29,094 bases of DNA from a virus, in IMG/VR virus record IMGVR_UViG_3300037137_000598, positions 1 through 29,094 of that record, one strand, 5' to 3'. Numbering within the stretch: the first letter of the stretch is position 1; every line of letters begins with the position of its first letter. Made by a program: the position numbers and the translations under genes. Of the stretch, positions 6,929-14,173 are shown one piece after another. The notes under the pieces were generated by a model. The model saw only the letters and a program-made list of their open reading frames with translations, searched no databases and was not told the DNA's origin.

Positions 6929-7713
6929 GCCGTCCTCCTCGCTGCGTCGATGCCGCGTTGCGCGGCTTCCATCGTCCCGTGCGGGTCCTGCCCGGGCTGC
7001 GCCGTCACGACGCGGCCCCAGTTGCTCGCCAGCGCCGTCGGCGTCAGCTCGATGCCGGGCCAGCGGCGCTGGTAGAGATTCGCCCTGGCGCTGATCTGCC
7101 GGGCGATCCACCACTCCCCCGTCTCCGGCTCCTCGAACGTCTGCGGTGAGGTGTCGCGCACCACCATCGCGCGGATCGTCTTGAGCGCCCTGGCGATCCG
7201 GCCACTCTCGGCTGTCTCGTCGGCCTGCGTCACCTTCACGAGTGCATCCCACGGGACGTTCCGCCCGTCGAGCTTCGTGCCCTTGAGCGGGTCGTACGCG
7301 GCGACAGCCGCAAGGGTCCCTGGTGGTTCATCTGTTACTGGTGGTTCATGGTGGATCGGGCCGCGTCCTGCGGCCCCTGCGGTGTCGATATGCGGCCCCT
7401 CGGACTCCCCCGTCGTCGTAGATGCGGCCCCGGGGGTCGCATATTGCGGCCCCTCCTCCACGAGCACGCGGTACTCGCGCGTGCCGCTGCTCCGCTTGCC
7501 CGTCTGCGCGATGCTCCCGTTCTCCTCCAGTGATCGCAGGCACCGCTGCACTTGCGAGCGCGACAGCCGCGCGTCCCGGGCGATGGTGTCCACCTTCGGG
7601 AATGCGTGCGTGCCGTCATCCGCCGCGTAATCCGCCAGAACCAGCAGGACGAGCCGGTTGCCGAGCTTCTCCTCCGAGTGCCGAAGCACCCAGGACATCA
7701 CATGCACTGACAT
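6925..7713 (-). CDS. Winged-helix replication initiator candidate
   Basis: A 262-residue protein from ATG 7713, preceded by GGAAGGTG; an in-frame GTG at 7719 lies within that ribosome site. The N-terminus has the initiator-type layout: VLRHSEEKLGNRLVLLVLA (about 9-27), then FPKVDTIARDARLSRSQVQR (about 39-58), followed by SLEENGSI and a basic wing. A low-complexity linker rich in Pro, Gly and Ala (about 90-140) leads to a C-terminal helical region with WWIARQISARANLYQRRWPG. This resembles phage O-type or DnaD-associated replication initiators, and the following gene looks like a helicase loader. It is the first gene after a promoter and hairpin. Confidence 0.7.
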   Translation of the reverse strand: MSVHVMSWVLRHSEEKLGNRLVLLVLADYAADDGTHAFPKVDTIARDARLSRSQVQRCLRSLEENGSIAQTGKRSSGTREYRVLVEEGPQYATPGAASTTTGESEGPHIDTAGAAGRGPIHHEPPVTDEPPGTLAAVAAYDPLKGTKLDGRNVPWDALVKVTQADETAESGRIARALKTIRAMVVRDTSPQTFEEPETGEWWIARQISARANLYQRRWPGIELTPTALASNWGRVVTAQPGQDPHGTMEAAQRGIDAARRTA

Positions 7714-7792
7714 CTTCACCTTCCGATCTGCGCCGCTCCGGCCCGGCGCTTAGACAGTGGACGAGGTCGTGTCGTCCCTTCGTGGCTGGTAC

Positions 7793-7821
7793 ATTCTCCC
7801 TCGCGTGGACTGACTGGTCAA
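7793..7821 (-). promoter_or_regulatory. Candidate sigma70-type promoter P2
   Basis: On the minus strand a TTGACC (7816-7821) is followed after exactly 17 bases by GAGAAT (7793-7798). It lies downstream of a hairpin and upstream of the initiator gene. The core CCGCTTGAC is shared with the promoter before the amidoligase gene, as are a CCAGTCAG word (7810-7817) and a GCCACGAAGG leader word (7777-7786). The -10 match is weak (4 of 6). Confidence 0.5.
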
Positions 7822-7871
7822 GCGGCACGCTTTGCGCTGTCGCCATCGGGAGTCCTTCGTGGCAGAAGTTA

Positions 7872-7900
7872 GGAGGGCCGCTCTGGTCGGGCGGCCCTCC
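7872..7900 (-). terminator. Hairpin after the ERF gene, terminator-like
   Basis: Ten-base perfect arms GGAGGGCCGC (7872-7881) and GCGGCCCTCC (7891-7900) surround a 9-base loop, starting 5 bases past the stop of the ERF gene. The bases that follow on the minus strand (TAACTTCT) form only a weak T-tract, so termination may be partial. The arms share nine bases with the terminator-like hairpin at 14174-14199. Confidence 0.6.
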
Positions 7901-7905
7901 GTCTT

Positions 7906-8832
7906 TCACGCGCTCTCGCCCTCAGCGGCCTTCTGCGCCTCCTCCAGTGTCTCCGGCTGCTCCGGTGCCTCCGCGGCCTTCTCCGGCTCGCTGAGCGCCA
8001 GCACGACGCCCTTGAACGCCCACGCGTACGCGGCCTTCGTCTCCTCCGGCCCCGGCGGCGGGAACTCGCCGCCCTCCCACGCCTTCGCCACGGCATTCGC
8101 CAGCCGCTTCCACCATTCGGCCGTCTCGCTCCGGTTCAGCTCGTCCAGCGCCTTCCCGAACGTGCTGGTCGCCAGGAACGCCTCGATGGCGGGCCAGTCC
8201 TGATTCGGGTCGAGATCGCGCTGTCCGAGCCGGATCGAGTTCGCGTCCTCGGCCGACGTGACCGCGATGGCCGTCGGGAGCAGTTGCTTCCCCGGGTCGA
8301 ACTCCGCGGTGCGCCGCTGCCCTTCGCTCCGCGGTGCGCGGCCTCCGGCGTCTCGCGTCGTCTCCTCCGGCGTGCTCGCGTCCGCGTCAGACACCTCGGC
8401 CGTGGCGAGCGCGAACGCCTGCGCGACGACGTACTTGAACGCCATCGTCATCGCCTTGCTCGTGGACTTGTCGCCCATGTCCGTGCCCTCGCCCCACCCG
8501 CTCGCCCGGAAGCTGTCTCCGAGCAGGCCGTAGAACGTGAACGCGACGTGCAGATTCACCTCGTACATCGTCTTGTTGTTGCCGGTGAGCCGCTCGCCAG
8601 TGATCCGCTCCCGCACGTCCGGCACCACGAACACGCCGTGCTTCGCCAGCAGCGGGTTGAGCGCGTTCATCACGTCGTCGTGGCCGCGGAACATGAACCG
8701 CTGCTGCGTGTTCTCCTGCGTCTTGCCGATGGCGGGCAGCTCGTCGATGATCGCCACCATCCGCTCGTACACGGTGCGCTTCGCCGGATCGGCTTGCCCA
8801 TCGCCCGGCGCGATCTCGTACGTCTGCGTCAT
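7906..8832 (-). CDS. erf: ERF-family single-strand annealing recombinase
   Basis: A 308-residue protein whose first 150 residues fit the ERF superfamily of phage single-strand annealing proteins. It has RTVYERMVAIIDELPAIGKT (19-38), RFMFRGHDDVMNALNPLLAK (45-64), a strand region with NLHVAFTF, and the signature GWGEGTDMGDKSTSKAMTMA (112-131) followed by FKYVVAQAF. ERF proteins bind single-stranded DNA and anneal complementary strands, used for genome circularisation and recombination. The C-terminal half is acidic and ends in an Ala/Glu tail, typical of regions that bind single-strand-binding proteins. An AGGAGGACGAC ribosome site precedes the ATG. Confidence 0.9.
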   Translation of the reverse strand: MTQTYEIAPGDGQADPAKRTVYERMVAIIDELPAIGKTQENTQQRFMFRGHDDVMNALNPLLAKHGVFVVPDVRERITGERLTGNNKTMYEVNLHVAFTFYGLLGDSFRASGWGEGTDMGDKSTSKAMTMAFKYVVAQAFALATAEVSDADASTPEETTRDAGGRAPRSEGQRRTAEFDPGKQLLPTAIAVTSAEDANSIRLGQRDLDPNQDWPAIEAFLATSTFGKALDELNRSETAEWWKRLANAVAKAWEGGEFPPPGPEETKAAYAWAFKGVVLALSEPEKAAEAPEQPETLEEAQKAAEGESA

Positions 8833-8900
8833 GTCGTCCTCCTGTCAGGGGAGCGGGGCGAGCCACCGCAGCAGCCCGCCCCGCGGGGAGAGGGGAAGCT

Positions 8901-10088
8901 CTAGCGGGCGATGGCCGCCCACTCACGCTCCGGCATTGCGACCAGCGCGCCACCCAGGCGCTCCATCTCGGCCTGCCGGTCGAACCCGTCGGCGTCCTTC
9001 GCCGCGGCGGTCACGGCGTTCACCATGCCCCACTGCGTGAGGTCGCCGCCGGTGGCGAGATGCCTGAGCACGCTGGCGGCCTCGTTCTCGCTGAGGTCGA
9101 TCCGCTTCGCCAGCGTCTCGGTCGCGCTCACCGGATTGTCGATGGTCGTGCCGGTGCGGGCCTCGCGCATGGTCCGCACGATCTCCCCGAACGTCACGTC
9201 GCTGAGTGCCGCGGCGACGGCGTCCCGCACCTTCATGAAGAACGCGCGGTCGTCCGCTGCCAACGTGTCGTCCTGGTAGATCGCGTAGGCGCTCTCCTCC
9301 TGCTCACGCCCGACGTGGTACCGGCTGAGGCTGCGGTCACTGATGACCAGCCCGTTCAGGCAGCGGAGCCTCCAGATGAACGGCGTCACGCTGAGCGCGC
9401 CCGCCCCCACCTCGGAGTTGCGAATCTCCACGCCTGCCTGCACCACGTCGCCGCCGCCCTCCGGCCCGATCACGTGGTTCGTCGGGTCGATGTCGATGTC
9501 GGCGGTCAGCTCCGGCAGGACGGCCCTGATGTAGAGCCGCTCATCCGTGAGCGCCGCGACGTGGAAGCGCAGCCTGTCCTCTCCGAAGTCCTGGAACACG
9601 GGCACGACGGCGTGCGCGAGCAGCTCGTCATTGTCCAGGCGGCGGTAGCGGTTCGACAGGAACGCGCGCACGCGCCCGTCGATCATCCGCACCATCCGCG
9701 TCTCCGGCGTCTTGAGCAGCCAGTGCTGCACGTTCGTGTCGAGGAGCTGCGGGGCGGCCCCCCGCATTCGGTCGTAGTACTTCGCCGGGATGCCTAGCCG
9801 CTCCCTGATCTGCCGGTGCGCGTACTCGTTCACCGGCCCTCCGCTGACGCCGTCGTGGTCCTGCGTGTCGAAGGTGAGCAGCGAGTAGTGCTCGTCGCTC
9901 GCCCCCAACACGCCGGTCGCCTCGTCGTACGTCGGCTGCTGCATGGTCGTGAACGTCATGCGTCGGGTGTCCACGATGTAGTCGGCCTTCGTCTCCGCGA
10001 GCGTGAGCAGCCTCGCGGTCAGGTCCTGCAACGTGCCGTGCTCCTCTTGTCGGATTCGCTGCACGCTGGAATGCTCCATTACGGTCAT
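8901..10088 (-). CDS. DUF932 family phage/plasmid protein
   Basis: A 395-residue protein matching DUF932, a family widespread in phages and plasmids with no settled function. Visible signatures are LGIPAKYYDRM (about 97-107), WLLKTPETRMVRMIDGRVRAFLSNRYRRLDN (shown here by its key parts WLLK and RAFLSNRYR), and a C-terminal region with VTPFIWRLRCLNGLVI followed by a helical tail. Its length is normal for the family. It lies next to an ERF annealing gene, as DUF932 genes often do, which hints at a recombination or replication-linked role. The start ATG overlaps the upstream HNH stop, with GGAGG seven bases before. Confidence 0.85.
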   Translation of the reverse strand: MTVMEHSSVQRIRQEEHGTLQDLTARLLTLAETKADYIVDTRRMTFTTMQQPTYDEATGVLGASDEHYSLLTFDTQDHDGVSGGPVNEYAHRQIRERLGIPAKYYDRMRGAAPQLLDTNVQHWLLKTPETRMVRMIDGRVRAFLSNRYRRLDNDELLAHAVVPVFQDFGEDRLRFHVAALTDERLYIRAVLPELTADIDIDPTNHVIGPEGGGDVVQAGVEIRNSEVGAGALSVTPFIWRLRCLNGLVISDRSLSRYHVGREQEESAYAIYQDDTLAADDRAFFMKVRDAVAAALSDVTFGEIVRTMREARTGTTIDNPVSATETLAKRIDLSENEAASVLRHLATGGDLTQWGMVNAVTAAAKDADGFDRQAEMERLGGALVAMPEREWAAIAR

Positions 10089-10516
10089 CGGTCTACCTCC
10101 GTGGCGATGTCGATTCGTGCGTGATACGCCTCGCGCGGCTCGCCTGGCGCAGGGCCAGGTAGTCCGATCCGCTTCCGGCGCTTGTAGCGGCGCTGAGCCG
10201 CTGAGTGATCTAGCCGTCCTCCGGCGACACCGCGCGCGGTGTGGCCGCGTCTGATGTTCTCACCGACGGTGACCGGCTCTAGGTGCTCCGGGTTGATGCA
10301 GTGGCGCACGCGGCAGCGGTGATCGAGCTGCATCCCATCCGGGACTGGCCCGACCCACAACTCGTAAGCCACGCGATGCACGCCTCTCGTCCGTCCGTAG
10401 ATTCGCACCTTGCCGTAGCCGTACTGATCGAGGCCACCCGTCCACAGCCAGCATCCCGCTTCGTCGATCTGCATGCGCGCCGGGAGCACCTCTGCTGGAT
10501 CATTCGGCCTCGCCAT
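10085..10516 (-). CDS. Free-standing HNH homing-type endonuclease
   Basis: A 143-residue protein with the common phage HNH layout: CWLWTGGLDQYGYGKVRIYG, an RTRGVHRVAYELWVGPVP segment, then the metal finger MQLDHRCRVRHCINPEHLEP carrying the His, Cys, Asn and His of the active site. A basic tail with RRYKRRKRIG follows, suited to DNA binding. Such genes are typically mobile homing endonucleases between phage genes. Its start at ATG 10516 overlaps the upstream TGA (TGATG); a GTG at 10519 is also possible. Confidence 0.85.
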   Translation of the reverse strand: MARPNDPAEVLPARMQIDEAGCWLWTGGLDQYGYGKVRIYGRTRGVHRVAYELWVGPVPDGMQLDHRCRVRHCINPEHLEPVTVGENIRRGHTARGVAGGRLDHSAAQRRYKRRKRIGLPGPAPGEPREAYHARIDIATEVDR

Positions 10517-10827
10517 CACTTCCCCTCTCGGCTGTCCCAGACCGCACTCATGCGGTCGTGGTAGCCCTTCGACTTCGGGTCGCTCAGGTCATAGGCTCCC
10601 TCCTCGTCGGCGCTGACGTACCGCCCGGGCACGTCCAGCATCTCGTACTCGACCCGCGCCAGCACTCCGTGCAGGTCGCACTGCCAGGGGCCGTACTGCT
10701 GGCCCTCGGCCGTCATCGAGAGAATCTCCCGCCGCGCCAGCCCCTTACACTCCGGGCACAGCGGCAGCTCGCGCGTCTCCCACTCCAGCCGCGTATCCGG
10801 CGGCTCGGGAACCCACGGCTCAGTCAT
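10516..10827 (-). CDS. Small zinc-binding protein, 103 residues, unknown
   Basis: No family recognised. LPLCPECKGLARREIL (about 21-36) and QCDLHGVLARVEY (about 49-61) supply a CxxC and a CxxH pair, so it probably folds around one zinc ion. The rest is acidic, with YDLSDPKSKGYHDRMSAVWD at the C-terminus. It belongs to the run of tiny genes following the amidoligase and amidotransferase genes. Its start overlaps the upstream stop as ATGA, and a good GGAGGAG site precedes it. Confidence 0.7.
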   Translation of the reverse strand: MTEPWVPEPPDTRLEWETRELPLCPECKGLARREILSMTAEGQQYGPWQCDLHGVLARVEYEMLDVPGRYVSADEEGAYDLSDPKSKGYHDRMSAVWDSREGK

Positions 10828-11120
10828 GGCGCTCCTCCTTCGGTCGATTCCGTCGTGGCGCGGTCAAGTCTACCGGACACGGAGAACGGCTGCCCGAACG
10901 GGTTGATGAGCCACTCGCCCGGCTCGCCATCGACCGGCCGATACAGGATTCCGTCAATCCGCTTGCCCTGCCGGTGCAGATCGAGCAACGCCTCGCCCAG
11001 GCTCACGTCGTCGGCCCCGCCCAGGCACTTCGGCGCGCCGGTACGGTAGCCGGTCGCGTCGAGCCGGTAGATGCGGAACGGCGTCTCGCTCAGGTCGCCC
11101 GCGTGCTCGTGCTCGTCCAT
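10824..11120 (-). CDS. Small unknown protein, 98 residues
   Basis: The start ATG at 11120 overlaps the preceding TGA. The protein has a beta-rich N-terminal part (FRIYRLDATGYRTG), a helix (VSLGEALLDLHRQGK) and a strand (DGILYRPVDGEPGEWLINPF). I do not recognise it. The DNA encoding its last residues carries a partial copy of the leader words seen before the amidoligase gene (see the repeat at 10842-10868). Confidence 0.65.
   Translation of the reverse strand: MDEHEHAGDLSETPFRIYRLDATGYRTGAPKCLGGADDVSLGEALLDLHRQGKRIDGILYRPVDGEPGEWLINPFGQPFSVSGRLDRATTESTEGGAP
10842..10868 (-). repeat. Partial third copy of the phage leader words
   Basis: On the minus strand CTTGACC (10862-10868) is followed closely by GCCACGACGG and AATCGACC (10842-10859), then GGAGGAG and the ATG of the 103-residue gene. 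The amidoligase leader has CTTGACT, GCCACGAAGG, AATCCGACC and AGGAGGA in the same order, with more sequence between the first two. This copy overlaps coding sequence of the preceding gene and lacks the -10 region, so it is probably not a working promoter. Confidence 0.45.
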
Positions 11121-11404
11121 CACATACCTCGTCTCATCGTCGTCGTCACGATCCACTCCTCCTCGTTCTGCTGGTTCACCTTCAGCGCGTAGATGCGCTC
11201 GCCGTCCTCCGTCCACACGTACAGGCTCGTGCCGCGTCGGGCCAGCCCGACGCTGAGCCGGTCGGTCGTGAGCCGTCCTGCCGCCAGCGCCGCGCGCACC
11301 TCGCGCTCGATCCGCACCGTGTCGAAGCGCGGGAACCTCTCCGCCGCCCGCCACATGGCGTGATCGGTCACGTAGATCGGAAGCTCGACGGTCAGATCGC
11401 TCAC
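11120..11404 (-). CDS. Small protein resembling the DUF4258 / RelE-like fold
   Basis: A 94-residue protein from GTG 11404 (GTGA overlap). The layout VTDHAMWRAAERFP (12-25), EREVRAALAAGRL, then GTSLYVWTEDGERIYAL and EEEWIVTTTMRRG resembles DUF4258-type proteins. These share the small barnase/RelE-like beta sheet and the early H-A-x-x-R-x-x-E-R motif. In toxins this fold cleaves RNA, but many family members are not shown to be toxins. There is no obvious antitoxin partner, though the adjacent 43-residue basic gene could be one. Function is unproven. Confidence 0.65.
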   Translation of the reverse strand: MSDLTVELPIYVTDHAMWRAAERFPRFDTVRIEREVRAALAAGRLTTDRLSVGLARRGTSLYVWTEDGERIYALKVNQQNEEEWIVTTTMRRGM

Positions 11405-11532
11405 CCTTTCCTTTTCGCATATGCCAAGGCAACCTTGTGGGTCACGGACGAGCGCCGGAGGTTTAGGTAGCCCTGCCGCTGGGCCTCGGTCAGCTTCGCG
11501 ATCTCGCGGCGCTGGGCTTCGCTGATCTTCAT
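11401..11532 (-). CDS. Very small basic protein, 43 residues
   Basis: It starts at ATG 11532, overlapping the upstream TGA as ATGA. It is highly basic and helical: MKISEAQRREIAKLTEAQRQ and a Lys/Arg-rich end (AYAKRKG). A longer open frame continues upstream, but that part is the shadow of the Cys-rich gene. It may be a nucleic-acid binding peptide or a partner of the following DUF4258-like protein; both ideas are inference. Confidence 0.55.
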   Translation of the reverse strand: MKISEAQRREIAKLTEAQRQGYLNLRRSSVTHKVALAYAKRKG

Positions 11533-11702
11533 AGCTGCCTCCGTGCCCGCCGCTGCGCCGCCCGGGCCGCCGGTGTCCAGCAGCCGTGCCCGGGCCAGCA
11601 GTAGCGGTTGCCGGTATGCGAGCTGAACACCCACTGCTCGTGCGGCAGCTTGCGCCCGCACTGCCCGCAGCAGTAGACGCGCGTCGTCGTGGTGCTCGCC
11701 AT
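11529..11702 (-). CDS. Cys-rich mini-protein, 57 residues
   Basis: It starts at ATG 11702, overlapping the stop of the amidotransferase gene, and ends in an ATGA overlap with the next gene, so translational coupling supports it. VYCCGQCGRKLP (9-20) and YCWPGHGCW (34-42) give a likely zinc site. The tail is Arg- and Ala-rich. No family recognised; it could be a small zinc-ribbon protein that binds RNA, DNA or a partner enzyme. Confidence 0.65.
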   Translation of the reverse strand: MASTTTTRVYCCGQCGRKLPHEQWVFSSHTGNRYCWPGHGCWTPAARAAQRRARRQL

Positions 11703-12700
11703 CAGGACCAGCTCCTCGGCACGTACATATCGTCGGCCTCCAGCAGCTCCTCGTCAGCGAGGCTCACGCCGTAGACCTCCTCGAACGCCGACCGGTAATC
11801 GACGCCGGTGTAGCGCATGAGGTCGCGTACCTCCTCCTCCATCCACGGCTCGCGCTCGACCAGCACCGGGGCGAGGTAGTCGTCCACCGGCGCGTCCAGC
11901 GTGAGCTGCCGGGTCACCGTCGGCGGGATGGTCGGGCTGATCCGCGGTGCGGACCAGCCCTTGCCCTTCGCCTTCCACGTCTGCTTCGGCCGCGGCTTGA
12001 CGACGCGGATCGTTGTCGTCTCCACCTTCCCGTTCACGCGCACCATCGTCCACTCCGGCACCTCGTGCCACTTGCCCTTCGGCACGCGCCCGAAGGTCAT
12101 GGCGCAGGCGGCCTCGATGGCTCTCCGCGTGCTGGCCCAGATGACCAGCTCGGTCGTGACCAGGTAGTGCAGCGGGTAGCCCTCCGTCCGGGCGAGCAGC
12201 AGCTCCTCCGGATGCTTCTCATCGACGACCGCGAAAGCCGCCCCACCGTCGAGGAGGTCGATGGCCTCCGCGGCGTGGTCCCATCCGGCGTAGCTCAGCA
12301 GCGCCGGGATGATCTCGCTGTCCACCTTCGCATGCCGCTTGAGGCCGAAGGCATCGAACAGCTCGGTCGCGTTGTAGATGGTGCCGTTGTGCACCGCCGC
12401 CATCCCGCCGTTGATCTGCGGGTGCGCGTTCATCACGTCGTCGCGTGCGCCTACGGTGGCGAAGCGTGTATGGAGCAGCAGCGTCTTGACCTCGTTCCTC
12501 ATCGCCTTCCGGCCGCGGACGAACCGGTGCGCTGGCTTCACCTCGCGCTGGAGGTGGCACTTGCCGTTCGGCATGAGCGCCAGCAGCCCGGTCGCGTCCG
12601 TGCCTCGGTTCTCGATTGCGAGCAACAGGCTGTCGGCCAGTCGCCCGAGCTTCGGGATCATCGCGTCTCCGCGTCTATGGACTCCTGCGATTCCACACAT
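11702..12700 (-). CDS. Stand-alone class II glutamine amidotransferase
   Basis: A 332-residue protein from ATG 12700 with GAGGAG upstream; removal of Met1 would expose the nucleophile Cys2 in MCGIAG. All class II (Ntn) amidotransferase landmarks are present: NRGTDATG (31-38), HTRFATVG (77-84), NAHP (91-94), VHNGTIYN (103-110) with the oxyanion Asn-Gly, and VDSEI (126-130). Such domains hydrolyse glutamine to release ammonia. No sugar isomerase, asparagine synthetase or purine-transferase domain follows; the C-terminal 110 residues are short and acidic. It must therefore pass ammonia, or act on a glutamine-like amide, with another protein. The amidoligase-family gene two positions upstream is the obvious partner. 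Confidence 0.9.
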   Translation of the reverse strand: MCGIAGVHRRGDAMIPKLGRLADSLLLAIENRGTDATGLLALMPNGKCHLQREVKPAHRFVRGRKAMRNEVKTLLLHTRFATVGARDDVMNAHPQINGGMAAVHNGTIYNATELFDAFGLKRHAKVDSEIIPALLSYAGWDHAAEAIDLLDGGAAFAVVDEKHPEELLLARTEGYPLHYLVTTELVIWASTRRAIEAACAMTFGRVPKGKWHEVPEWTMVRVNGKVETTTIRVVKPRPKQTWKAKGKGWSAPRISPTIPPTVTRQLTLDAPVDDYLAPVLVEREPWMEEEVRDLMRYTGVDYRSAFEEVYGVSLADEELLEADDMYVPRSWS

Positions 12701-12702
12701 CT

Positions 12703-12981
12703 CTACTGCTCCTCTCTGTCGTCGTCGTTCGGGTTCAGAATCTCGACCAGCCGTGCCCGCTCCAGCTCTACGAACAGCGTCTCGGGGTCGGCCAGCGAGT
12801 CGATGAATGTCCCGCTCCAGCGGATCGCCCGCTTGCCAAGGACCTGACGGAACTCGTCCTCGTCCCAGGCGTGCCACTGGCTGAGCCGGACCTTGTCCAG
12901 CAGCTCCTGCCAGTCCGGTGCCGAGTCCACGTGGCCGTTCGACCAGCGGACCCGTACCGGTGTCTGCGTCGTGTTGGTCAT
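12703..12981 (-). CDS. Small unknown protein between amidoligase and amidotransferase, 92 residues
   Basis: A short acidic protein with a beta N-terminus (TPVRVRWSNGHVDSAPDWQE), a helical middle (ELLDKVRLSQWHAWDEDEFR) and a long polar C-terminal helix. GAGAGGAGA precedes the ATG, and the stop lies two bases before the amidotransferase ATG, so the three genes are probably co-translated. No catalytic motif is visible. Because it sits inside the amidoligase/amidotransferase unit it could be a carrier, a substrate or an adaptor for the pathway; this is inference. Confidence 0.7.
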   Translation of the reverse strand: MTNTTQTPVRVRWSNGHVDSAPDWQELLDKVRLSQWHAWDEDEFRQVLGKRAIRWSGTFIDSLADPETLFVELERARLVEILNPNDDDREEQ

Positions 12982-13008
12982 GCTGTCTCCTCTCGTCCTC
13001 TCGTGGCC

Positions 13009-14013
13009 CTAGACCGTCGCCCAACCGAACTCGACTGCGCGTCCGATCAGGAAGGTGCGGGCCGTCTCGTTCATCCGGTCACCGAGGGTCAGGAACATCT
13101 CGCGGATCGAGGTATGCGGGGCGAGAGTCGTGCCCTGCTTCGCGGTGTCGATGATCGCCTGGCCGAACCGCAGCCAGGAGATGATCTTCTCGGCGTCGAG
13201 GGTGCCCTGGTGCTGCCGAATCTCGATGGTGCCGTGGCGGCCGTAGCTCGTCAGGTTCAGCGTCCGGTAGCGGTCGATGTAGACCCGGCGGAGGTCGCTG
13301 GTCGAACCGAGTGCGTTGACCGTGTTCATGTCGCTGCTCGTGAGACGGCGGCAGTAGCCGTTCGCGTCGTTCCGGCGGCTCTCGCTCACGAGGCCGTCGA
13401 TCAGGTTCTGGTTGTTGAACCAGCTCGTCGCGGTCGCCTTCACGGCGTTGATGTCGGCGTCGTTGATGTCGTGGTGGACGTGCGTTCCGCAGCTCTGGTT
13501 GACCGTGCCGCCGAGGGCGCGGAGAACGCGGCAGGCAGTCCGAACGGCCTGCTCGCCCTGCTCGCCCTGCAACGGCGGGGACACGATCTCCAGCCCGTGC
13601 TGGCCGCGGCCCGCGCTCAAGCTGCCGTCGCCCTTGACGCTCCAGTAGGTCGTGCCCGAGGAGCGGTCGCGGGACGGGAGGCCAGCGGCGTTCAGCGCGG
13701 CGATGATCTGGTCGCGGCTGATGCTGACCGGGAACATGCACTCAAGCTCGACGCCGAACATGCGGGCGATGCCGAGAGGGGCGGTGCGGGTCGTGCGCGG
13801 GACGCGCGGGCCAGCGGCGCGGCGGACGCGCTCGCAGCTCCGGCACTGACCGGAGTAGTGCTCGCGGCTGCTGGCGAAGCGGAAGGTGCGGGTCGCGTTC
13901 GCGTCGGCCTGGTTGAGGCTGGGAACGGCGACTCCGGTATGGCACGTGCGGCACTCCAGGTAGTAGGTGCCGGTGTCGTAGTTGTAACGGTGAAGGCGGG
14001 GCGTTGCGGGCAT
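13009..14013 (-). CDS. Amidoligase-family enzyme (COOH-NH2 ligase fold) with N-terminal zinc ribbon
   Basis: A 334-residue protein of the Amidoligase_2 type, related in fold to glutamine synthetase and gamma-glutamylcysteine ligase. Landmarks run in order: FGVELE (86-91), whose acidic pair would bind metal and ATP; WSVKGDGSL (124-132); HGLEIVSPPL (139-148); CGTHVHHD (175-182); and RHGTIEIRQHQGTLD (259-273). Family members are predicted to use ATP to join a carboxylate to an amine. Before this core, C21/C24 and C57/C60 form a zinc ribbon, perhaps for substrate or partner binding. It is first in its operon, with promoter TTGACT-17-CATGAT and AGGAGG before ATG 14013. The next-but-one gene is a class II amidotransferase, supporting an ammonia-using amide pathway. 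The substrate is unknown. Confidence 0.88.
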   Translation of the reverse strand: MPATPRLHRYNYDTGTYYLECRTCHTGVAVPSLNQADANATRTFRFASSREHYSGQCRSCERVRRAAGPRVPRTTRTAPLGIARMFGVELECMFPVSISRDQIIAALNAAGLPSRDRSSGTTYWSVKGDGSLSAGRGQHGLEIVSPPLQGEQGEQAVRTACRVLRALGGTVNQSCGTHVHHDINDADINAVKATATSWFNNQNLIDGLVSESRRNDANGYCRRLTSSDMNTVNALGSTSDLRRVYIDRYRTLNLTSYGRHGTIEIRQHQGTLDAEKIISWLRFGQAIIDTAKQGTTLAPHTSIREMFLTLGDRMNETARTFLIGRAVEFGWATV

Positions 14014-14049
14014 GTCGTCCTCCTGGTCGGATTCCTTCGTGGCTCACTA

Positions 14050-14078
14050 ATCATGCCTGACTGGCGCGCGAAAGTCAA
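14050..14078 (-). promoter_or_regulatory. Candidate sigma70-type promoter P1
   Basis: TTGACT (14073-14078) matches the -35 consensus at five of six positions. It is followed after 17 bases by CATGAT (14050-14055), four of six for -10. It lies after a terminator-like hairpin and before the amidoligase gene. Its -35 is embedded in CCGCTTGAC, a CCAGTCAG word sits in the spacer (14057-14064), and GCCACGAAGG follows in the leader (14034-14043). All three words recur at promoter P2. Confidence 0.65.
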
Positions 14079-14173
14079 GCGGAATGTTGCACGTAGTTCT
14101 GGCTCAGGCACGTACTTTGCGGAGATTCGGCCTCAGCGACATGGCTCCAGTAGGCGAATCCGCGCGCGCAAAG

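Noticed and set aside
7616-7909. Small minus-strand frame in the leader before the initiator gene
   Set aside because: It overlaps the initiator N-terminus out of frame, its composition is shadow-like, and the region is better explained by hairpin, promoter and leader words.
8853-8884. 8-bp inverted repeat (GCGGGGCG/CGCCCCGC) between the DUF932 and ERF genes
   Set aside because: The loop is 16 bases, no T-tract follows, and such short GC arms are expected in this composition; not convincing as a terminator.
11703-13024. Longer amidotransferase start upstream of 12700
   Set aside because: Class II amidotransferases need Cys right after the initiator Met; MCGIAG at 12700 with a ribosome site is decisive, and the extra upstream part is a shadow of the 92-residue gene.
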